This document shows positions 60,742-64,000 of a stretch of DNA of 64,000 bases, in pieces; within the stretch, counting starts at the first letter, position 1, and each line of letters begins with the position of its first letter. This DNA comes from JBHJGM01 sp050331815. Lineage in GTDB: Bacteria > Verrucomicrobiota > Verrucomicrobiia > Opitutales > JBHJGM01. The stretch covers positions 1 to 64,000 of the forward strand of contig JBHJGM010000018.1 in NCBI GenBank assembly GCA_050331815.1, in the 5' to 3' direction. The translations under genes and the position numbers were made by a program. The notes under the pieces are model-generated. The model did not search any database. It was not told the origin of the DNA and saw only the letters and a program-made list of their open reading frames with translations.

Positions 60742-62076
60742 TCAGCTTTCGTTGTAGGCACTTTGCAGGCGAATAAAGCGCGTGCTGGCGGAAGTGGTTG
60801 GGGTCAAGTCGTGAACGCGTACCGTCTGAGAGCCGTCGGCGTGCTGTTCTACGACGACGGGCGCGGAGGTGTGGGGACCGCCGGGATCGGCGTTGGAGCG
60901 CCAGGGGCCGTCGGCGCTGCTGACTTCCACGGTGTACGCCAAGTCGGAGGCCAGCGGCTGCCGCTTGTAACTGAGAGCCAGGTGTTGCTGACCGGCGATT
61001 TCGATCAGGCTAACCGAAGGGGTGCCCTCGATGTCGTCAGCGGCCTCCGGGTCGAGTCCGTGCGCATAGTCGCGCCAATTATCCAGCGTGCCGCCGTCGG
61101 TGTTCAGGTCGGCGGCCGGCGGATTCTGAAAGGTGCCCAGCCAGTTGGTGAAATTGTTGAAGGACCAGGCGTCGTAATTGCGCGCGCCAAAGACGGCGTT
61201 GACCTGCGTGTCGCCGCTGATGACCAGTTGCGTGGTGGCGTCGGTGGTTTGCACGGCTCCCTGCCAACCCAGAAACCCGAAGCCCGGATTACTCTGCTGT
61301 GCCTGCAGGGTGATCGTATCCCCATTCTGATATGTCGGCTTTTCGGGCGAGACCGTGATTGAGCCGACTGGATAGAGCGCGCCGAATGTCGCATTGGTGC
61401 TGACTTCGAGCAGGAAGCCGTTCAGCGAAGGCTCGGGCGTGTAGGTGCTCATCAGGTCGATGACTGCGTCGCGCAGCGGTGAGTGGATATCCGGATAGTC
61501 GAAGGTGATGTAAAAATCCGCCACGGTCTGCCCGGTCAGATCCCACTCCCAGGCGATAAAGGTGCTGCCCGTGCTGTTGGCGGATTCCACCGCATTGGTT
61601 GGGGCCACCTCGGTCCAGTCGGTGCTGGCGTCGGGACGGTGAAACAGGCGTGCGCCATTCGGATCGGGAGTTGATTGCGCGCCGGCGCCGGTCTGGATTT
61701 GAAAGAGCACGCCTTGGGTGGCGATCGGTGGCTCGACGTAGACAACCAAAGCCGCGGCTGGCTCGTTGAAGGCGTAGATGCTGTTGGTGCTGGTGATGAA
61801 GGCAGCGGGATTGGCCACTTGCGAGAGGCTGGCCGGGAAAAAATCGCCGAGCAGCGGCTCGTTGGTATTCGCAGACGGGTCGGGCAGCGGGGCTTCGGTG
61901 GGGCTTTGCGGCGTGAAAGCGAAGTCGAAACCCAACCATTGAGACCAGGCATGACCCGGGGCGTTGCGACCGGAAGGCTCGACGAATTGAGCCTGAAGGT
62001 GGGTGGCGGAAAGGGCGATGAAGCCAGCTAAGATAGCGAACTTGAAGCAGTTACGGGTTTTTGGTTGGGACGACAT
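60742..62076 (-). CDS. Exported protein with bacterial-repeat (InlB-like) domain
   Basis: A 444-aa protein with a signal peptide (FKFAILAGFIALSATHLQAQ). A beta-sandwich-like N-terminal region of about 210 residues has no family I recognise. An InlB/Flg_new-type bacterial repeat follows (GSITVSPEKPTYQNGDTITL and LVISGDTQVNAVFG), with a TSP3-like DLNTDGGTLDNWRDYAHGLD and a C-terminal beta domain typical of Verrucomicrobia exoproteins. The ATG at 62076 is preferred; another lies eight codons upstream. A 16-bp direct-repeat element touches the start region. Confidence 0.78.
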   Translation of the reverse strand: MSSQPKTRNCFKFAILAGFIALSATHLQAQFVEPSGRNAPGHAWSQWLGFDFAFTPQSPTEAPLPDPSANTNEPLLGDFFPASLSQVANPAAFITSTNSIYAFNEPAAALVVYVEPPIATQGVLFQIQTGAGAQSTPDPNGARLFHRPDASTDWTEVAPTNAVESANSTGSTFIAWEWDLTGQTVADFYITFDYPDIHSPLRDAVIDLMSTYTPEPSLNGFLLEVSTNATFGALYPVGSITVSPEKPTYQNGDTITLQAQQSNPGFGFLGWQGAVQTTDATTQLVISGDTQVNAVFGARNYDAWSFNNFTNWLGTFQNPPAADLNTDGGTLDNWRDYAHGLDPEAADDIEGTPSVSLIEIAGQQHLALSYKRQPLASDLAYTVEVSSADGPWRSNADPGGPHTSAPVVVEQHADGSQTVRVHDLTPTTSASTRFIRLQSAYNES

Positions 62077-62077
62077 A

Positions 62078-62154
62078 GGATTGAGACGCAGTCCAGACAT
62101 CGGACGAAATTGAGTTTCTTTCTCAAAAAAGACTTGTCGGATTGAGACTCAGTC
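62078..62154. promoter_or_regulatory. Divergent promoter region with a repeated 16-bp element
   Basis: GGATTGAGAC-G/T-CAGTC occurs at 62078-62093 and 62139-62154, one base different and 61 bases apart, in the same orientation. The first copy lies immediately upstream of the leftward start codon at 62076, the second just upstream of the rightward PEP-CTERM gene. The core TGAGACTCA in the second copy is itself symmetric. TGAG-N7-CTCA lies between them at about 62111-62125. It does not resemble a Fur box. Confidence 0.5.
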
Positions 62155-62170
62155 TACAAAAGGCAGTCTT

Positions 62171-62974
62171 ATGCAACCCCAAAATCATTCAGATACCTCC
62201 TTTTTTCATTCAGCGGCGCTAGCGGCTCCGCTTGCACTGGCGTTTGCGGCGTGGATGCCCAGTCTGCACGCGCAAAACAGCGTGAACTTTCTGGAGCCTG
62301 ATTTGGGCTCGACTCAGGAAACCGTTGAGTGGTTCGACTACGAGGCAGCGATATTTCGCGCGCCCACGGATAATCGTCCCGATGCGGATACCTTCGACGC
62401 GTCCGGTTCTAGCAGCGGTTTCATCCAAAACACGCAGCCGGGCTTCGTGTTTATCACCAGCGGAGGCGCGATTTACTCGCCTACCGTTGAACTGAATTTA
62501 ACCGCAACGTTGGACTTTGACCCGCTCGACGTCACGGACATCACCAACGTGGTGTTCCAGTTTCGATCGCTGGGCAGCCCGTTGGACTTTACGGCTCCCG
62601 AACTGAACTACAACGGCGGCTCGCAGGGGTTAACGGCGGACCTTTTTGCGATTCGTACGCGCGAGAGCGGTATGGGCTTTTTTGGCGGCGCGGAGCGGAC
62701 CTTCCTTGAAGGCGAGTACGCCCTGCAGTGGGACCTGTCGGGGATTGGCGAGTCCATCACGTTTTTTGAAATCAACTGGAGTCACCCGCTCGACGCGTCG
62801 TTGCAAGATGTGCGGATCGACGTGGCCGAGGGCGCTTTTGAGCAAGTCGTGCCGGAGCCTTCCACTTTTACGCTGGTCATTGGCGGGGGCTCACTGCTGT
62901 TGGTTGCCGCCTGGCGCCGGGGCCGTGCGTCTCTGAGCCCGCGACGGGGTTCAGTATTGCGGAAAATTTCCTGA
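62171..62974 (+). CDS. PEP-CTERM protein (fifth in the window)
   Basis: A 267-aa secreted protein. The signal region is AALAAPLALAFAAWMPSLHA with Q following the likely cleavage. The acidic beta-rich body (SVNFLEPDLGSTQETVEWFD) is unrelated in detail to the four tandem paralogues. The sorting signal is VPEPSTFTLVIGGGSLLLVA followed by WRRGRASLSPRR and a longer basic tail than usual. It lies 55 bp before the haemin transporter gene and could be cotranscribed with it, since no terminator is visible. Confidence 0.85.
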   Translation: MQPQNHSDTSFFHSAALAAPLALAFAAWMPSLHAQNSVNFLEPDLGSTQETVEWFDYEAAIFRAPTDNRPDADTFDASGSSSGFIQNTQPGFVFITSGGAIYSPTVELNLTATLDFDPLDVTDITNVVFQFRSLGSPLDFTAPELNYNGGSQGLTADLFAIRTRESGMGFFGGAERTFLEGEYALQWDLSGIGESITFFEINWSHPLDASLQDVRIDVAEGAFEQVVPEPSTFTLVIGGGSLLLVAAWRRGRASLSPRRGSVLRKIS

Positions 62975-63029
62975 ACCCGTTCACTCTTAAAACGGCTCAT
63001 CCACAATTTGGCTATTGAATCATAGAGTT

Positions 63030-63884
63030 ATGCAGTACCGCATTTTTGCCACACTCCTCCTCGCAATTGTTCTCCCGGCGACATTTGCCCGAAGCGCTGA
63101 AACGATCGTTACGGTCGGCGGCGCGGCGACCGAAATCGTGTATGCTCTGGGCGCCGGAGACCGTGTGGTCGGCCGGGACCTCTCCAGCGTGTACCCGCCC
63201 GAGTCGCAGGACCTGCCGGAGGTCGGCTATGTGCGTGGCATCTCCGCTGAAGGCGTACTCGCGCTGGAGCCCGGCCTCATCGTGGCCACCCACGAACTGG
63301 GCCCGCCCAACGTGGCCGCTCAACTGAAGGGTAGCGGAGTTGGTCTGCTGACGCTGCCCGAGATCGACGGTCTGGAGTCCCTGGCCAAAGCAATTGAACT
63401 CACCGGTGAGCAGTTGGAACACACCGAGGAGGCCGCGACACTCATCGCCGCCATTCGCGCCGATTTTGAGGAGGTACGCACGTTTGCCGTCAAGCCGCGG
63501 GTGTTGCTGTTTATGATGAGTCCTGGCAGCCGTTCATTGCGCGCGGCAGGCCTGGATACGAAGGCAGATGCGATCATCAAGCTGGCCGGAGGGGTGAATG
63601 CGGCCGACGATTTCCGCGGTTACAAAACACTCGCGCGCGAGGCGGTGATCCTGCTGCAGCCCGATGTGATTCTGATCGCTGAAGCGGAAACAGCGGACCT
63701 GGGCGACAACGCCGCGGTGAAGCGCTTCTTGCAAGACCCTGCCTACCAGAGTACACCCGCGGTACGAGAAAAGCGCGTTCACAGCGTCCCGTTGAGCCGC
63801 ACCCTAGGCTTTGGTCCGCGTCTGGGTCAGTCCGTGCGCGAGCTCAACGATTACTTCGCTGCCGGCGTCCCCAACGCTGAATGA
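63030..63884 (+). CDS. hmuT: Haemin ABC transporter substrate-binding protein
   Basis: A 284-aa periplasmic helical-backbone (cluster A-II) binding protein. The signal peptide is MQYRIFATLLLAIVLPATFA, so the ATG at 63030 is preferred over a TTG five codons upstream. The HmuT-type entry is TVGGAATEIVYALGAGDRVV and then GYVRGISAEGVLALEPGLI. It is predicted to bind haem or a related iron compound for import by the permease encoded next. The vitamin B12 protein BtuF is the main alternative, but the GYVRGISAEGV stretch is more like HmuT. Confidence 0.85.
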   Translation: MQYRIFATLLLAIVLPATFARSAETIVTVGGAATEIVYALGAGDRVVGRDLSSVYPPESQDLPEVGYVRGISAEGVLALEPGLIVATHELGPPNVAAQLKGSGVGLLTLPEIDGLESLAKAIELTGEQLEHTEEAATLIAAIRADFEEVRTFAVKPRVLLFMMSPGSRSLRAAGLDTKADAIIKLAGGVNAADDFRGYKTLAREAVILLQPDVILIAEAETADLGDNAAVKRFLQDPAYQSTPAVREKRVHSVPLSRTLGFGPRLGQSVRELNDYFAAGVPNAE

Positions 63885-64000
63885 CCAAGGCCGTCGCAGA
63901 GGCTTTCCCCCGCCCGAATCTCCTGCGGCGTCACCGCGTCGGCGTCATCGGGGTGATGGGGCTGGTTTCGCTGTTGTTGGCCCTTCTGGGTTTTGCGTAC
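63881..64000 (+). CDS. hmuU: FecCD-family ABC permease, partial (runs off the right edge)
   Basis: Forty codons are open from an ATG that overlaps the hmuT stop by four bases (ATGA) to the window end. The visible N-terminus has a short basic lead (PNLLRRHRVG) and the start of a membrane helix (MGLVSLLLALLGFAY). That and the position after hmuT fit the permease of a haemin/siderophore importer. The family is inferred from context as the conserved part lies beyond the window. Confidence 0.7.
   Translation, partial: MTKAVAEAFPRPNLLRRHRVGVIGVMGLVSLLLALLGFAY

Overview
The window looks like chromosomal DNA of a Verrucomicrobiota bacterium, most likely class Opitutae (Puniceicoccales-type). The basis is GC-rich coding DNA, several PEP-CTERM proteins, LacI regulators beside glycosidases, an orphan GFTxxE pseudopilin, very large repeat-built surface proteins and weak Shine-Dalgarno sites. 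This placement is inferred from gene content. There is no rRNA or marker gene to confirm it. No insertion sequence, CRISPR array or replication origin was seen.

Layout. 1-1446: a clipped hypothetical ORF, tRNA-Val(CAC) and a LacI regulator, all on the minus strand. 1585-13822 (minus): an eight-gene envelope operon. It encodes a coiled-coil membrane protein, a MoxR AAA+ ATPase, a 649-aa membrane protein, an ABC ATPase and permease, a DUF58 protein and two vWA membrane proteins. The last seven genes are joined by six consecutive 4-bp ATGA overlaps. 14148-17870: tRNA-Val(GAC), a hairpin-rich non-coding stretch ending in a terminator, and an orphan tailspike/pectate-lyase-like beta-helix protein of lower GC.

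17907-33123: a complete nitrate assimilation island. It has a divergent LysR regulator, a signal-less NrtA-like (NasS-type) sensor candidate, a NrtABCD importer, a molybdopterin nitrate reductase, a siroheme reductase with a CysJ-like flavoprotein, and an outer-membrane porin. A MOSC protein and MobA follow, the latter serving molybdenum cofactor maturation. Together these can carry nitrate across both membranes and reduce it to ammonium.

33157-41650: a polysaccharide-directed region with a GH51-type glycosidase, its LacI regulator carrying a perfect palindrome just upstream, a divergent G8/beta-helix/PKD/FN3/golvesin exoprotein, and a helical-repeat membrane protein. 41997-45189: four tandem PEP-CTERM paralogues. 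45260-46460: a nucleoside deaminase and a YhhQ-type queuosine-precursor transporter. 46741-59854: two divergent giant exported proteins. One has 3306 aa and joins a sugar-dehydrogenase-like beta-propeller to seven LamG-like modules encoded by a roughly 975-bp tandem repeat. The other is an FG-GAP/VCBS protein. 59870-62974: a pseudopilin, an exported protein with a bacterial-repeat domain, and a fifth PEP-CTERM protein. 63030-64000: the start of a haemin ABC importer (hmuT and a clipped permease).

The best candidates for something undescribed are the ABC-coupled MoxR/vWA operon, the structured RNA candidate at 14225-14610, the CysIJ-like arrangement of the nitrite reductase, and the pair-wise amplified LamG array.
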